Source: Caldifarciminota bacterium (GTDB lineage Bacteria; Hydrothermota; Tepidihabitantia; B36-G15). From it: a stretch of DNA of 42,316 nucleotides. The notes under the pieces are model-generated. The model worked only from the letters and a program-made list of their open reading frames with translations. It was not told the origin of the DNA and did no database searches. A program made the position numbers and the translations under genes. This document shows positions 7,927 to 17,282 of this stretch, in pieces. Location of the stretch: the NCBI GenBank assembly GCA_003645615.1, contig QNBE01000003.1, positions 1 to 42,316 on the forward strand. The letters run 5' to 3'. Numbering within the stretch: position 1 is the stretch's first letter; each line of letters opens with the position of its first letter.

Positions 7927-9152
7927 TTCTCCGGTATCGTCTCCAGTTCACCCTCGGGACCAATCGTCTTGATGGTGGTGAGGAAGTCATCGTATTTCAA
8001 GACATCATCCCGCTCATCGATAACAACAAGCTCATAATAATAGTCGCCATCACTAACCGAACGGCCCACATCATCAAGACCGTCCCAGGTGAGTCGCTTC
8101 GGTGGCTCCCCCCAGGAGGAGAAAGTCCTCACCACCTCACCAAGTTCATTACGGATTAGAAGCTGCCACCGCTTTACCGGACGCTGGGCATGGATGTGGA
8201 GATCGATCCAGAGAACATTCTCCCGGTGGAGAGGAGAGGGTGAGAAGATCTTGGGCTTGGCCTTGAGCCAGACCCGGAAACCACCAAACTGGATGTGGAG
8301 ACCCAATTTATGGGTATTCGCAGGTAAATAATTAAAGGCATGGTGCATGAGCATTGCATAGTCGAGTCCAAAGGCGAGTCGTCCATAGGTCCATTTGAAC
8401 CCGCCGCCGAAGGAAAGCTCATTACCATCAACACCAGCACGGAGGGTGAGGGCTCTGGGGATGGCAACAAATTCAATTCCAAAATGGGGATTGAGTTCAT
8501 AGCCGATCGGCTGGGCCCCATCCGCCGCAATCAGGATTCGATTGTCATAGAATCTAAGCGACCCACCAAATCGGAAGATATTAGGGAAGACATCCGTTTT
8601 TTCATTCATGGTCAGTCGAGGAGGAAGAAGGTTATGAACCATCACCCCGAATGAGAATGATTCCCGGGGAAAGAGAAAGATGCCGAGATCGCCACCAAAT
8701 CCGAAATCGGCATACTGGGCCAGTTTGGATGAGATCCCCTTCAGGTTGAGACCGAATCCGAAGAAGTTTCCGATCGGATAGGAGTAGGAGAAGATGAGAC
8801 AGTTCTGGGAGAAGCTGAATGAGGTATAACTCTGGAGGTTCTCATCAAAGGAGTAGAAACCCTCCAGACCATGGTTGATAATCGTGAAACCGAACGAGCC
8901 ATAGTGTTTGGTCGGGAATGAGTAGCCGAGATACTCAAGCCTGCCACCTCCATAGAGGGTCTGGTGGGCAACCCTGAGATCATTAGACTTTAAGGTGATG
9001 AGTCCGGCGGGATTGTAATAACCCGCCTCGACATCACCACCCACCGCACAGAAGGCCTTTCCCATTCCAAGACTTCGGGGATAGAGACCATAGTTGAAGA
9101 TCGCTCCGGCCATTCCCCCATTATAGATTGAAAAGATTAGAATCGCTACCAT
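7923..9152 (-). CDS. PorV/PorQ-like outer-membrane barrel with C-terminal FlgD-like domain
   Basis: A 409-residue protein. The N-terminus carries the PorV/UPF0164 signature (YPRSLGMGKAFCAVGGD, then YYNPAGL), followed by alternating beta strands across ~40-300 that fit an outer-membrane barrel. Residues ~320-395 form a FlgD-like Ig module (IRNELGEVVRTF, LTWDGLDDVG). PorV proteins shuttle or anchor sorting-tail cargo in type IX secretion; the added Ig module is unusual in classical PorV. The first ~14 residues act as a short signal. It overlaps the 556-aa gene upstream by seven bases and the TPR gene by four. Barrel family assignment is good, the exact role is inferred. Confidence 0.82.
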   Translation of the reverse strand: MVAILIFSIYNGGMAGAIFNYGLYPRSLGMGKAFCAVGGDVEAGYYNPAGLITLKSNDLRVAHQTLYGGGRLEYLGYSFPTKHYGSFGFTIINHGLEGFYSFDENLQSYTSFSFSQNCLIFSYSYPIGNFFGFGLNLKGISSKLAQYADFGFGGDLGIFLFPRESFSFGVMVHNLLPPRLTMNEKTDVFPNIFRFGGSLRFYDNRILIAADGAQPIGYELNPHFGIEFVAIPRALTLRAGVDGNELSFGGGFKWTYGRLAFGLDYAMLMHHAFNYLPANTHKLGLHIQFGGFRVWLKAKPKIFSPSPLHRENVLWIDLHIHAQRPVKRWQLLIRNELGEVVRTFSSWGEPPKRLTWDGLDDVGRSVSDGDYYYELVVIDERDDVLKYDDFLTTIKTIGPEGELETIPEK

Positions 9153-10816
9153 ACCACCCCCACCTTAACCGTCTGATTGAATGGGGTCTCGGTGTGGGAG
9201 TAACCGATGATCCGGACGATATAAGCGCCAGAGGCAACCCTTCGTTTGTGGGCGTCCTTGCCATCCCAGATGAAACGATTCACCCCCATCCGCGCCCCCT
9301 CTTCACCCGGGGCAAGCTCCCACTTCCGGACCGGATTACCAAAGGTATCATAGATGAGGATCTTGACATTACAGGCTGAGGGCAGGTAGTAGAGGAGGAC
9401 CACCTCACGACTTGAACTGGTAAGCGGATTGGGAAAGGCGACAATCTTCCCCTTAATCACCAATGATTCCGGGACCTGGACATAGATGCTGATCAGGGTC
9501 TCGGCGGTATCGGATCTTATCCGAATCGTATCGAACTCATCGACATAAGGGGTGGAGGCGAAGAACCTTGCGATTGCGATCCCGGAGGTATCGGTTGATT
9601 TTAGGGTATCGAGCATCTCACCATGGCCCGAAACCACCTCAAAATATACTGCCCGATCCCAGAGTGGCTTACCATGGATATCGAGGACCTTGGCATAGAT
9701 CGGGGTGATATGACCGGCAGTAATCGTATCGGAATCGGGATAGGCCTCGATATGTCTCGCCCGGGCCAGGATATTGATGTTGCACCGGTAAGACTCCCTC
9801 CCGGTATTGAGATCGACCGCCCAGAGGTTCTGGTTCTCACCCGATGAATCGAAGACGACCGAATCGAATCTGGCCACACCATTACTCATTACTGCTACCG
9901 GAGGATAAACATGACACCAGAAATCAGACCTGATCTCAATCTGATAATTGTTCATCCCCGTGTTGAGATTCCAGAAGCTATCACAGGCCAAAACCCGAAC
10001 CGGAAATCCCTCTCCCATATATTGAGGGTAGGGAGCGCCGGATTTTCCAGGGGTATTGGGTATCCAGGTAGTGGTATCGCCAGGGAGCGAATCCTCACCG
10101 GGAAGAAGTAGCAGGAGTTGAGTGTAGTTACCAAAGAGGACCATAATCGGTCGTGAGGTATCCCCGCTGATCTGGGGATTCTTATCATAGATATATAACT
10201 CCTGGCTCCCGGAGGTCCGGAAATGGAAGGTAAAATCGAGACTGTCACCGGTCATCCGGGCGGTAATCTGGGGAGCAAACTGATCGGTAGAGCTGAAAAA
10301 GATTGAATCATTATTTCCTGATCCCACTCGGTTAAACCAGTCATCGGTGAGAAGGACCGTGCAGGTGAAATCTTCACCGGCATAGTGGGAGTTGGGATTC
10401 CCGTATTTGCCCGGTGGGATACCGGGATCATGAGTCTCACCAGGGGTGAGAAGTAAGAGATGAGAGGCGATGTTGGGTTTTACCGTAAGACGGGCCGAGG
10501 TGTCGGTAACACCCATTGAGGAGCAGATAACCCTTAGGGTATCGCTCAGAGTAACGGTAATATTGGTATCACAAACTCCGTTATAAAAGCGGACCGAGGT
10601 TGGTGAAATATATCTTGAACCAAAGGTGGTTGTGAGATCGGCATCGAAATTATAACGGAATGTATCGCCCTGATTGTCGATTGCGACGATGATTATCGGG
10701 AACTCGATCCCGGCCACCTGAGTCAATCCGGTGGGAAATTCAAAATCGAAATGGTCAAGCTGGGGTTGACCGATAAGACTTAAGTAAACCAATACGAGAA
10801 AAATCCCTATCCTCAT
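9146..10816 (-). CDS. Secreted multi-Ig protein with C-terminal FlgD-like tail
   Basis: A 556-residue protein with a clear signal peptide (MRIGIFLVLVYLSLIG). Two related modules of ~130 residues follow, each opening with LLLLxPGE, a PGKxGxP turn, a YxGExF strand and an N-rich loop (about residues 116-230 and 233-350). Around 360-455 is an invasin-like (Big_1-type) Ig domain with HITPIYAKVLDIHGKPL. The last ~85 residues are a FlgD-like tail (ILIYDTFGNPVRKW, FIWDGKDAHKRRVASG). It is probably an exported surface or secreted protein. It starts eight bases after the DUF6982-like gene and overlaps the PorV-like gene. No enzymatic motif is visible. Confidence 0.75.
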   Translation of the reverse strand: MRIGIFLVLVYLSLIGQPQLDHFDFEFPTGLTQVAGIEFPIIIVAIDNQGDTFRYNFDADLTTTFGSRYISPTSVRFYNGVCDTNITVTLSDTLRVICSSMGVTDTSARLTVKPNIASHLLLLTPGETHDPGIPPGKYGNPNSHYAGEDFTCTVLLTDDWFNRVGSGNNDSIFFSSTDQFAPQITARMTGDSLDFTFHFRTSGSQELYIYDKNPQISGDTSRPIMVLFGNYTQLLLLLPGEDSLPGDTTTWIPNTPGKSGAPYPQYMGEGFPVRVLACDSFWNLNTGMNNYQIEIRSDFWCHVYPPVAVMSNGVARFDSVVFDSSGENQNLWAVDLNTGRESYRCNINILARARHIEAYPDSDTITAGHITPIYAKVLDIHGKPLWDRAVYFEVVSGHGEMLDTLKSTDTSGIAIARFFASTPYVDEFDTIRIRSDTAETLISIYVQVPESLVIKGKIVAFPNPLTSSSREVVLLYYLPSACNVKILIYDTFGNPVRKWELAPGEEGARMGVNRFIWDGKDAHKRRVASGAYIVRIIGYSHTETPFNQTVKVGVVW

Positions 10817-10824
10817 CTCATCCC

Positions 10825-11238
10825 CTAATCGTAGAAGGTTATATCCTTGACGGCGCTGAGGATGGCAAAGATCCGCTCATTGTTGCTCTCGGGATCGATC
10901 GGGGTGAAGAAGAACCCCTTCCGTTTTGGGGAATAGCCAAGCGTTGTCCCCCGCAACTCCTCCCCATCCTTGAAGACAACCTTCACCTTCTTTCCTACGA
11001 GCCGTTTATCCTTCACCTCGTCAAAATCCCTCTTTACTACCGGCCTTCTGGGATCCATCCCCTCCAGTTGCTTAACAAAAAAGACCGCCTTCAGCTCATC
11101 GAGGACGATGGTGTAACTCTTATCCTCCCCCTTCTCTTTGGCAACGAGATGGAAGACCTCCGCATCCGGCCGGAAGTCAGTTGTATACCCCCGGATCGTC
11201 CGGCCGTTAAGATAACGAGCAACGACGCGGTTAATCAT
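10825..11238 (-). CDS. Small DUF6982-like protein with duplicated beta-barrel halves
   Basis: A 137-residue soluble protein with two related halves. Each opens with a strand carrying a basic-acidic turn (VVARYLNGRTIRGYTTDF; VKVVFKDGEELRGTTLGYS) and continues with FHL or FFF strands; LDELKAVFFVKQLEG separates them. I recognise this as the family usually labelled DUF6982, of unknown function; the name is from memory and should be checked. The fold looks like small Sm- or PilZ-like barrels. It is the first gene of the long minus-strand operon and its promoter would start transcription on its ATG, so it should be translated as a leaderless message. It may be a regulator of the operon, but nothing shows this directly. 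Confidence 0.7.
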   Translation of the reverse strand: MINRVVARYLNGRTIRGYTTDFRPDAEVFHLVAKEKGEDKSYTIVLDELKAVFFVKQLEGMDPRRPVVKRDFDEVKDKRLVGKKVKVVFKDGEELRGTTLGYSPKRKGFFFTPIDPESNNERIFAILSAVKDITFYD

Positions 11239-11244
11239 GATATA

Positions 11245-11272
11245 AGTTTACTCTCGAGTCCCCTCCTGTCAA
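11245..11272 (-). promoter_or_regulatory. Promoter of the envelope operon (TTGACA-N16-TAAACT)
   Basis: On the minus strand TTGACA (11272-11267) and TAAACT (11250-11245) are 16 bases apart. Seven bases after the -10 lies the A of the ATG at 11238, so the transcript should be leaderless. It is the only promoter-like sequence I see for the eleven-gene operon down to base 385. Confidence 0.65.
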
Positions 11273-11346
11273 GTCAGACTTTCTGACACTCCGGATTCAT
11301 ATTCCTCTTTCCCTCGGCATTCGAACGATAACCGGTAAGTATCAAC

Positions 11347-11374
11347 TTGACTAAGATCAGATAGGGGTTATACT
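11347..11374 (+). promoter_or_regulatory. Promoter of secreted propeller gene (TTGACT-N16-TATACT)
   Basis: TTGACT (11347-11352) and TATACT (11369-11374) are 16 bases apart. The expected start of transcription (~11381) falls on the GGAGGT Shine-Dalgarno, which places translation at ATG 11391 rather than at the ATG at 11379. Confidence 0.65.
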
Positions 11375-11390
11375 CAGTATGGAGGTGATT

Positions 11391-12320
11391 ATGGTAGTGT
11401 TAATCATCATCAGTTTCACAATTGTTGATTCCGTAGATGTCGGCGATTTTGTTAATGGTCTTGCTTTTGCCAATGGTTACCTGTGGGCCTGTGAGAATTA
11501 CAGTGACAATATCTACAAGATTGATCCAGCCACTATGCAGATAGTTGGTTATTTCCACTATTCTGGCGGTCTCGATGGGTTAGCCCACGACGGTCTCTAT
11601 CTCTGGTTGGGCTACTATCCCGCTTCGATTCATAAGATCGATACCTTAGGAAATACAATCGGCACCTGGCCCTCACCAGGCGGTGAATACTCCTATGGTA
11701 TGACTTTCGATGGTCAATACCTCTGGCATTCAGATAAAAATCTCCGCCGGATTTACAAGCTTGATTACAACGATCCGACAGTAATAATTGAGTCCTTCCA
11801 AGTCTCCTGGGAGCCTCAGGACTTAGGCTGGTACCGGAGTCATCTCTGGGCGGTTGCCAATTACGTTCAAATTTACGAACTCGATCCCACCAACATGAAC
11901 ATTATTAACTCCTGGACAACCGGAAGGCCTTATAGTGCTGGTCTTGCCCTGGGGGGTGGATATCTCTGGTTTGGAACCACTAATCGAACCGGTTGGGTCT
12001 ATAAGGTCGAGGGTGTGGTAGATATAGAGGAGGAGGCCAAGAAATCGCCAGCCAGTGGATGGGTATCGGTATTCCCCAATCCCTTCCGAGGCTCAACAAC
12101 CTTGTCTTTAAAGCGCTTTGAGGATGAAAAGGTAGAGGTAAAAATCTTTAATGCTGCGGGAAGGTTGGTAAGATCACTCTTCTGTGGCAAAGCTGGTTCT
12201 GAACTAATTTGGGATGGCAGGGATGATTTTTATTCCCTTGTCCCACCCGGTGTCTACTATTTCCAGATTACGAGCGGCACCACCATAGTTAATCAGAAAA
12301 TTGTCTATCTTGGGAGGTGA
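11391..12320 (+). CDS. Secreted beta-propeller protein with type-A sorting tail
   Basis: 309 residues from ATG 11391. I moved the start from 11379 because GGAGGTGATT sits just before 11391 and the promoter would begin transcription at ~11381. A short hydrophobic leader (MVVLIIISFTIV) is followed by repeated ~45-residue propeller blades: LAFANGYLWACEN, LAHDGLYLWLGYY, MTFDGQYLWHSD, LALGGGYLWFGT. This resembles glutamine-cyclotransferase or SMP-30-type propellers, but I see no catalytic set. The C-terminus (VFPNPFRGST, IFNAAGRLVRSLF, PPGVYYFQI) is a type-A sorting tail, so the protein is probably exported to the surface. The substrate is unknown. Confidence 0.78.
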   Translation: MVVLIIISFTIVDSVDVGDFVNGLAFANGYLWACENYSDNIYKIDPATMQIVGYFHYSGGLDGLAHDGLYLWLGYYPASIHKIDTLGNTIGTWPSPGGEYSYGMTFDGQYLWHSDKNLRRIYKLDYNDPTVIIESFQVSWEPQDLGWYRSHLWAVANYVQIYELDPTNMNIINSWTTGRPYSAGLALGGGYLWFGTTNRTGWVYKVEGVVDIEEEAKKSPASGWVSVFPNPFRGSTTLSLKRFEDEKVEVKIFNAAGRLVRSLFCGKAGSELIWDGRDDFYSLVPPGVYYFQITSGTTIVNQKIVYLGR

Positions 12321-12350
12321 AAAGGATAGCGAAGAGACATCCTTCCTCCT
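12312..12350 (+). other. Bulged hairpin between propeller gene and carA
   Basis: AAGGAT (12322-12327) pairs with ATCCTT (12339-12344), and GGAGG (12313-12317) pairs with CCTCC (12345-12349) around a four-base bulge. No T-run follows, so it is not a standard terminator; it could slow transcription or protect the 3' end. Confidence 0.3.
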
Positions 12351-12380
12351 GCTGACCAATTATCTTATGAGGTTAGACGA

Positions 12381-13472
12381 ATGAATGGGATCCTCTGCCT
12401 GGAAGACGGTGAGATCTTCCAGGGGAGGATATTTGGTCATATCCGGACAACGATCGGTGAGCTCTGTTTCAACACCTCAATGTCCGGTTATCAGGAGATC
12501 CTCACCGATCCCTCTTACTTTGGTCAGATCGTGGTTATGTCCTATCCGATTATCGGAAACTACGGGACCAATTCCCGGGATAATGAGTCCTATCAACCCT
12601 TCCTCTCCGGTTTCATCATCCGGGAGTATTGCCGCCATCCCTCCAATCCGAGGATGGAACTCAGCCTCTCAGAATTTCTTAAAAGAAATCGGGTGAGTGC
12701 AATCGAAGAGATTGACACCCGGGCCTTGGTCCGACATATTAGAGAGAAAGGGGAGATGAGGGCTGCCATCGCTCCTCTACCTGTAGATCGGGGAGAGCTG
12801 CTGAAGAAGGTCCAGAACCATCCCAAACTGGAAGGTCGAGATCTCGTCTCCTCGGTGACCACAAAATCCCCCTATCGGTTTGGCCATCCCAAAGGGATAA
12901 AGATCGTTGTTTATGACTTCGGGGTGAAGCGGAATATCCTGAGACTCTTAAAAGAGGAGGCTTCGGTGATCGTAGTTCCAGCCCAGACCGATCCGGAGAC
13001 TGTGCTGGGACTCGATCCCGCAGGTATCATCCTTTCCAACGGACCAGGTGATCCGGCCGCCGTGACCTATGCCATCGATAATATCAAGAAGCTCCTGGGC
13101 CGAGTCCCGATCCTGGGTATCTGCCTGGGCCATCAGCTATTGGGGTTGGCCCTGGGGGGACGCACTTATCGGCTCAAATTCGGCCATCACGGTGGCAACC
13201 ATCCGGTTAAAGACTTGAGGAGTGGAAAGATCCTCATCACCGTCCAGAACCACTCCTTTGCCCTCGATCCCGCCTCACTCGAAAGGAGCGGGGCCGAGAT
13301 CACCCATATCAACCTGAACGATGGCACCTTAGAGGGGTTCTTCCATCCAGAGTATCGGATCTACTCCTACCAATTCCATCCCGAGGCCAGTCCTGGACCC
13401 ACCGAGGCAAATCAACTGATCCAATCATTCTTAGACCGATGCCGAAGCGGAAGGACATCAAGAAGGTTTTGA
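12381..13472 (+). CDS. carA: Carbamoyl-phosphate synthase small (glutaminase) subunit
   Basis: A 363-residue CarA of normal length. It hydrolyses glutamine and passes ammonia to CarB for carbamoyl phosphate, the precursor of pyrimidines and arginine. The N-terminal domain has [19 protein letters not shown]; the C-terminal class-I glutamine amidotransferase domain has SNGPGDP, the nucleophile in GICLGHQ and the His-Glu pair in [13 protein letters not shown] about eight bases before the ATG serves as Shine-Dalgarno. The 3' end overlaps carB by 34 bases, more than the few bases usual in this genome. No clear promoter of its own was found, so it may depend partly on the upstream gene. Confidence 0.96.
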   Translation: MNGILCLEDGEIFQGRIFGHIRTTIGELCFNTSMSGYQEILTDPSYFGQIVVMSYPIIGNYGTNSRDNESYQPFLSGFIIREYCRHPSNPRMELSLSEFLKRNRVSAIEEIDTRALVRHIREKGEMRAAIAPLPVDRGELLKKVQNHPKLEGRDLVSSVTTKSPYRFGHPKGIKIVVYDFGVKRNILRLLKEEASVIVVPAQTDPETVLGLDPAGIILSNGPGDPAAVTYAIDNIKKLLGRVPILGICLGHQLLGLALGGRTYRLKFGHHGGNHPVKDLRSGKILITVQNHSFALDPASLERSGAEITHINLNDGTLEGFFHPEYRIYSYQFHPEASPGPTEANQLIQSFLDRCRSGRTSRRF

Positions 13473-16400
13473 TTATCGGTTCTGGCCCGATCATCATCGG
13501 CCAGGCCTGTGAATTCGACTACTCTGGCTCCCAGGCCTGTCGGGCCCTGAAACGGGAAGGGATTGAGGTGGTCCTGATCAACAATAATCCCGCCACAATC
13601 ATGACCGATCCTGAGATTGCCGATCGGATCTATCTCGAACCACTCACCGTTGAGTTTGTTACCAAAATCTGTAAGAAGGAACGTCCGGATGCGATCCTTA
13701 CCACCATGGGGGGACAGACCGGCCTCAATCTTACCCTGAGACTCCACGAGCTTGGAGTTTTAAAGGAGCTCTCGATCGAGCCGATCGGGGCCGGAATCGA
13801 ACCGATCCGGCTGGCAGAGGACAGGCGGCTGTTTAAAGAAAGGATGGAACAGATTGGCCTTGAGCTACCCCGGAGTGGCTATGTGAAGAATCTACGCGAG
13901 GCCAAGGAGGTAAGTCAGAAACTCGGCTTCCCCCTGATCATCCGACCCTCTTTCACCCTGGGCGGAAGTGGGGGGTCGATCTGCTATGATGAGGAGGAGT
14001 ATCTAAAAAAAGTTGCCTATGGGATCAGTATCAGTCCAATCCATACCGTTCTGGTGGAAGAATTCCTCGAGGGCTGGAAGGAGTTCGAGCTGGAGTTGAT
14101 GCGGGATCGGATGGACAACTGTGTTGTCATCGCCTCGATTGAGAATGTCGATCCCATGGGGGTCCACACCGGCGATTCCATCACGGTCGCCCCCCAGCAG
14201 ACCCTGAGTGATTATGAGTATCAGAGGATGCGGACCGCAGCGATCAACGTTATTCGGGCGGTGGGGGTCGACACCGGTGGTTCTAATATTCAGTTTGCGA
14301 TCGATCCCAAGACCGGAGCGATGAAGGTGATCGAGATGAATCCCAGGGTCTCAAGAAGTTCAGCCCTTGCCTCCAAGGCAACCGGCTTTCCGATTGCCAA
14401 AATAGCCGCCCTTCTGGCTATCGGCTACACCCTCGATGAGATCAGAAATGACATCACCAAAAAGACCCCGGCATCCTTTGAGCCGGCCCTCGACTACTGT
14501 GTGGTCAAGTTTCCCAGATGGAATTTTGAGAAGTTCCCCCAGGCGAGTCGAACGATCGGCTCTCAGATGCAGTCGGTTGGTGAAGCGATGGCGATCGGAC
14601 GAAATTTTAAGGAGGCACTTCAAAAGGCGATCTATTCCTTAGAATCAAACCATGCAATCCGGATGTGGCAGGCAGGGTTTGAGGAATTTACGCTGAAAGA
14701 GGTGAAGGAAGGCTTGAGACCGAATCCGGATCGGATCTTCTTCGTCCGCCTGGCAATCGGCAAGGGAATCCCGATTCGAGAGATCAATCGGAGGACCGGT
14801 ATCGATCCCTGGTTCTTAAACCAGATCAAGGAGATCGTTGAGATCGAAAAGGCGCTCCCTTCTGAGACGAGGTTGATCACCACCGCCCGGAGGATCGGCT
14901 TCTCCGACTCCCACCTCATCCGCATCCTTAAGATCGACCTTCCACCCCGTCGGACAACCTATAAGGCGGTCGACACCTGTGCCGGTGAATTTGAGGCCCA
15001 GACCCCCTATTTCTACTCCACCCATGAGGATGAGGATGAGGCCTCACCACTTGAAGGGAAGAAGGTCGTCATCGTTGGATCGGGACCGAACCGGATCGGT
15101 CAAGGGATCGAATTCGACTATTGCTGTGTCCATACTGCCCTTGCCCTCCGAAGGATGGGGATAAGGGTGATCATGGTCAATTCCAATCCGGAAACGGTAT
15201 CGACCGACTACGACATCTCTGATAGGCTCTATTTTGAGCCCCTTGACTATGAGCACATCATCGACATCCTGACCCATGAACAACCCGATGGGATCATTCT
15301 CCAGATGGGTGGTCAGACCCCACTAAAACTTGCCCGTGCAGTTGCAGCACAAGGGTTTAAGATCCTTGGAACCGGACCCGAGGTAATTGAGCTCTGTGAG
15401 GATCGGGAGAAGTTCTCCCGTTTCCTCGAGGATAACAGAATCACCTTTCCCGCCTACGGGACCGCCCGTTCTGAACGGGAAGCAATTGCGGTCGCTCAAG
15501 AATTAGGCTTCCCACTCCTCATCCGGCCCTCTTTTGTTCTCGGTGGCCGGGCAATGGGGATCGTCTACAATGAAGCAGATTTGAGGGAGCTTCTTCAGCG
15601 TGCCCTAAGGGTTTCTGAAGAACACCCGATCCTGATCGACCGTTTCTTAGAGGATGCCTTCGAATATGATCTCGATGGTGTGAGTGATGGGGAGGAGATC
15701 CTGATCGGCGGGGTGATGGAGCAGATTGAGGAGGCCGGTATCCACTCCGGCGATTCGGCCTGTTCTTATCCCCCATGCATGGGAAGGAGGGGCTGGTTTC
15801 TGGCGATGGAGCATATCGCAAAGAGAATCGCCCTCGGCCTCGGTGTTATAGGATTGTTCAATATCCAGTTTGCGGTTAAGGAGGACCAGATCTATGTCCT
15901 TGAGGTAAATCCCAGGGCGTCACGAACAGTCCCCTATCTCTCCAAGTCTACGGGCGTCCCTCTGATTGAGATTGCCACCAAGGTAATAATGGGAGCAAGG
16001 CTTAAGGATCTGAAAATTCCGAGACCGAGAAGGGGTCGGTTCGCCATCAAACAGCCGGTCTTCTCCTTCGAGAAGTTTGATCGGGCCGATCCCAAGCTCG
16101 GCCCGGAGATGAAGTCTACCGGTGAGGTGGTTGGGATCGGTCGATCCTTCGGGGAGAGTTTTGCCAAATCCTTCCTCGGAGTATTCCATCGGATACCGAC
16201 CAAGGGAAGGGTTCTGATTACCGTCAACGATTCCGATAAACCAAAAGTAGTGCCGATTGCCTGGGAGCTAAGGGAACTGGGGTTTCAACTTATCGCCACC
16301 GAGGGGACTGGTAGATATTTAAGGGAAAATCACTTAGAGGTCGAAACTGTTAAAAAGATCCACGAGGGGTCTCCCAATCCGCTTCAGCTCATCGAAGAGA

Positions 16401-16585
16401 GGAAAATCGATCTCCTTATCAACACCCCACTCGGCCGGAATGCCCAGTATGATGATTATCTGATTCGGAGAAAAGCACTTGAGAATCGCATCCCTTACAC
16501 CACCACCATATCTGCCGCCCGGTGTCTAATTGAAGCAATAAGGACCTTGAAAGGACGGGATCTGAGAGTCATTCCCCTCCACTGA
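13439..16585 (+). CDS. carB: Carbamoyl-phosphate synthase large subunit
   Basis: A full-length CarB of 1048 residues with two homologous ATP-grasp halves. The first (to ~400) has [19 protein letters not shown] and the [11 protein letters not shown] loop; the second (from ~545) has [19 protein letters not shown] and [11 protein letters not shown]. The C-terminal MGS-like allosteric domain (~925-1048) has ITVNDSDKP and [20 protein letters not shown]. It makes carbamoyl phosphate from bicarbonate, ammonia supplied by CarA, and two ATP. It starts inside carA, so translation should be coupled. It ends one base before the convergent comF stop; no terminator is evident between them. Confidence 0.97.
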   Translation: MPKRKDIKKVLIIGSGPIIIGQACEFDYSGSQACRALKREGIEVVLINNNPATIMTDPEIADRIYLEPLTVEFVTKICKKERPDAILTTMGGQTGLNLTLRLHELGVLKELSIEPIGAGIEPIRLAEDRRLFKERMEQIGLELPRSGYVKNLREAKEVSQKLGFPLIIRPSFTLGGSGGSICYDEEEYLKKVAYGISISPIHTVLVEEFLEGWKEFELELMRDRMDNCVVIASIENVDPMGVHTGDSITVAPQQTLSDYEYQRMRTAAINVIRAVGVDTGGSNIQFAIDPKTGAMKVIEMNPRVSRSSALASKATGFPIAKIAALLAIGYTLDEIRNDITKKTPASFEPALDYCVVKFPRWNFEKFPQASRTIGSQMQSVGEAMAIGRNFKEALQKAIYSLESNHAIRMWQAGFEEFTLKEVKEGLRPNPDRIFFVRLAIGKGIPIREINRRTGIDPWFLNQIKEIVEIEKALPSETRLITTARRIGFSDSHLIRILKIDLPPRRTTYKAVDTCAGEFEAQTPYFYSTHEDEDEASPLEGKKVVIVGSGPNRIGQGIEFDYCCVHTALALRRMGIRVIMVNSNPETVSTDYDISDRLYFEPLDYEHIIDILTHEQPDGIILQMGGQTPLKLARAVAAQGFKILGTGPEVIELCEDREKFSRFLEDNRITFPAYGTARSEREAIAVAQELGFPLLIRPSFVLGGRAMGIVYNEADLRELLQRALRVSEEHPILIDRFLEDAFEYDLDGVSDGEEILIGGVMEQIEEAGIHSGDSACSYPPCMGRRGWFLAMEHIAKRIALGLGVIGLFNIQFAVKEDQIYVLEVNPRASRTVPYLSKSTGVPLIEIATKVIMGARLKDLKIPRPRRGRFAIKQPVFSFEKFDRADPKLGPEMKSTGEVVGIGRSFGESFAKSFLGVFHRIPTKGRVLITVNDSDKPKVVPIAWELRELGFQLIATEGTGRYLRENHLEVETVKKIHEGSPNPLQLIEERKIDLLINTPLGRNAQYDDYLIRRKALENRIPYTTTISAARCLIEAIRTLKGRDLRVIPLH

Positions 16586-16586
16586 T

Positions 16587-17282
16587 TCAAGGGGCGATGG
16601 CAACAACCGCTCCAAGGACCGCAAGTGCCCCCGCCTCCTTCAATACCCTTGCCCCCTCCTCAATTGTCGCTCCGGTAGTCATGACATCATCAACAAGGAG
16701 GATAACCTTTCCGCTCATCCCCCCCTTCACCTCGAAGATCCCGGCAACATTCTTCTTCCTTTCGGTTTCGGTGAGACCGGTCTGGGAAGGATTATCCCTA
16801 ACCCTGATCAGAGGATTATCTACCAAAAGACCCAACTCCTTTCCGACCGCCCGGGCCAAAAGCTCGCTCTGATTGTATCCCCGCTCCCATCTCCTTCTGG
16901 GGTGGAGTGGAATCGGCACTACCAGGTCAATCCGATGATAGTGGGGATCACCCCGGATAACCGCAGCCATCTTCCTCCCCAGAAATTTAGCCAGCGAAGG
17001 TTTATTGTGATACTTAAACTCCTGGATCAGACGGTCGACCGGTGGTTGATAATAGACCCAGCCCCGGATCCAATCAAGGTGAGTATCACGACACCCACAT
17101 TGCTTCTTTTTCGGTCGGCCGCAGTTGGGACATAAAGGTGGCCCGATCTCGACAAACTCCTCCAGGCAATCTTCACAGATAAAACCGCTCTCTATTTCAT
17201 CTTCACACAACAGGCAATGGGGTGGAAAGAGGAAATCAATCAGACTTCTTAACAGCACTCCGATAGAGAATAATAAACCCAA
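16587..17282 (-). CDS. comF: ComF-family phosphoribosyltransferase-like protein
   Basis: A 231-residue ComF protein. The N-terminal part has two Cys clusters (HCLLCEDE, ICEDC; CPNCGRP, CGC) that bind zinc, and the C-terminal half is a type-I phosphoribosyltransferase fold with the PRPP loop VILLVDDVMTTGAT and the hood segment ERGYNQSELLAR. In naturally competent bacteria ComF helps imported single-stranded DNA cross or load at the inner membrane. No other competence gene is in the window. The start overlaps the end of lgt by 47 bases; a GTG at 17258 would shorten that overlap and cannot be excluded. Confidence 0.9.
   Translation of the reverse strand: MGLLFSIGVLLRSLIDFLFPPHCLLCEDEIESGFICEDCLEEFVEIGPPLCPNCGRPKKKQCGCRDTHLDWIRGWVYYQPPVDRLIQEFKYHNKPSLAKFLGRKMAAVIRGDPHYHRIDLVVPIPLHPRRRWERGYNQSELLARAVGKELGLLVDNPLIRVRDNPSQTGLTETERKKNVAGIFEVKGGMSGKVILLVDDVMTTGATIEEGARVLKEAGALAVLGAVVAIAP

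Noticed and set aside
12358-12380. Separate promoter directly before carA
   Set aside because: TATCTT-like boxes occur but no acceptable -35 stands 15-18 bases upstream.
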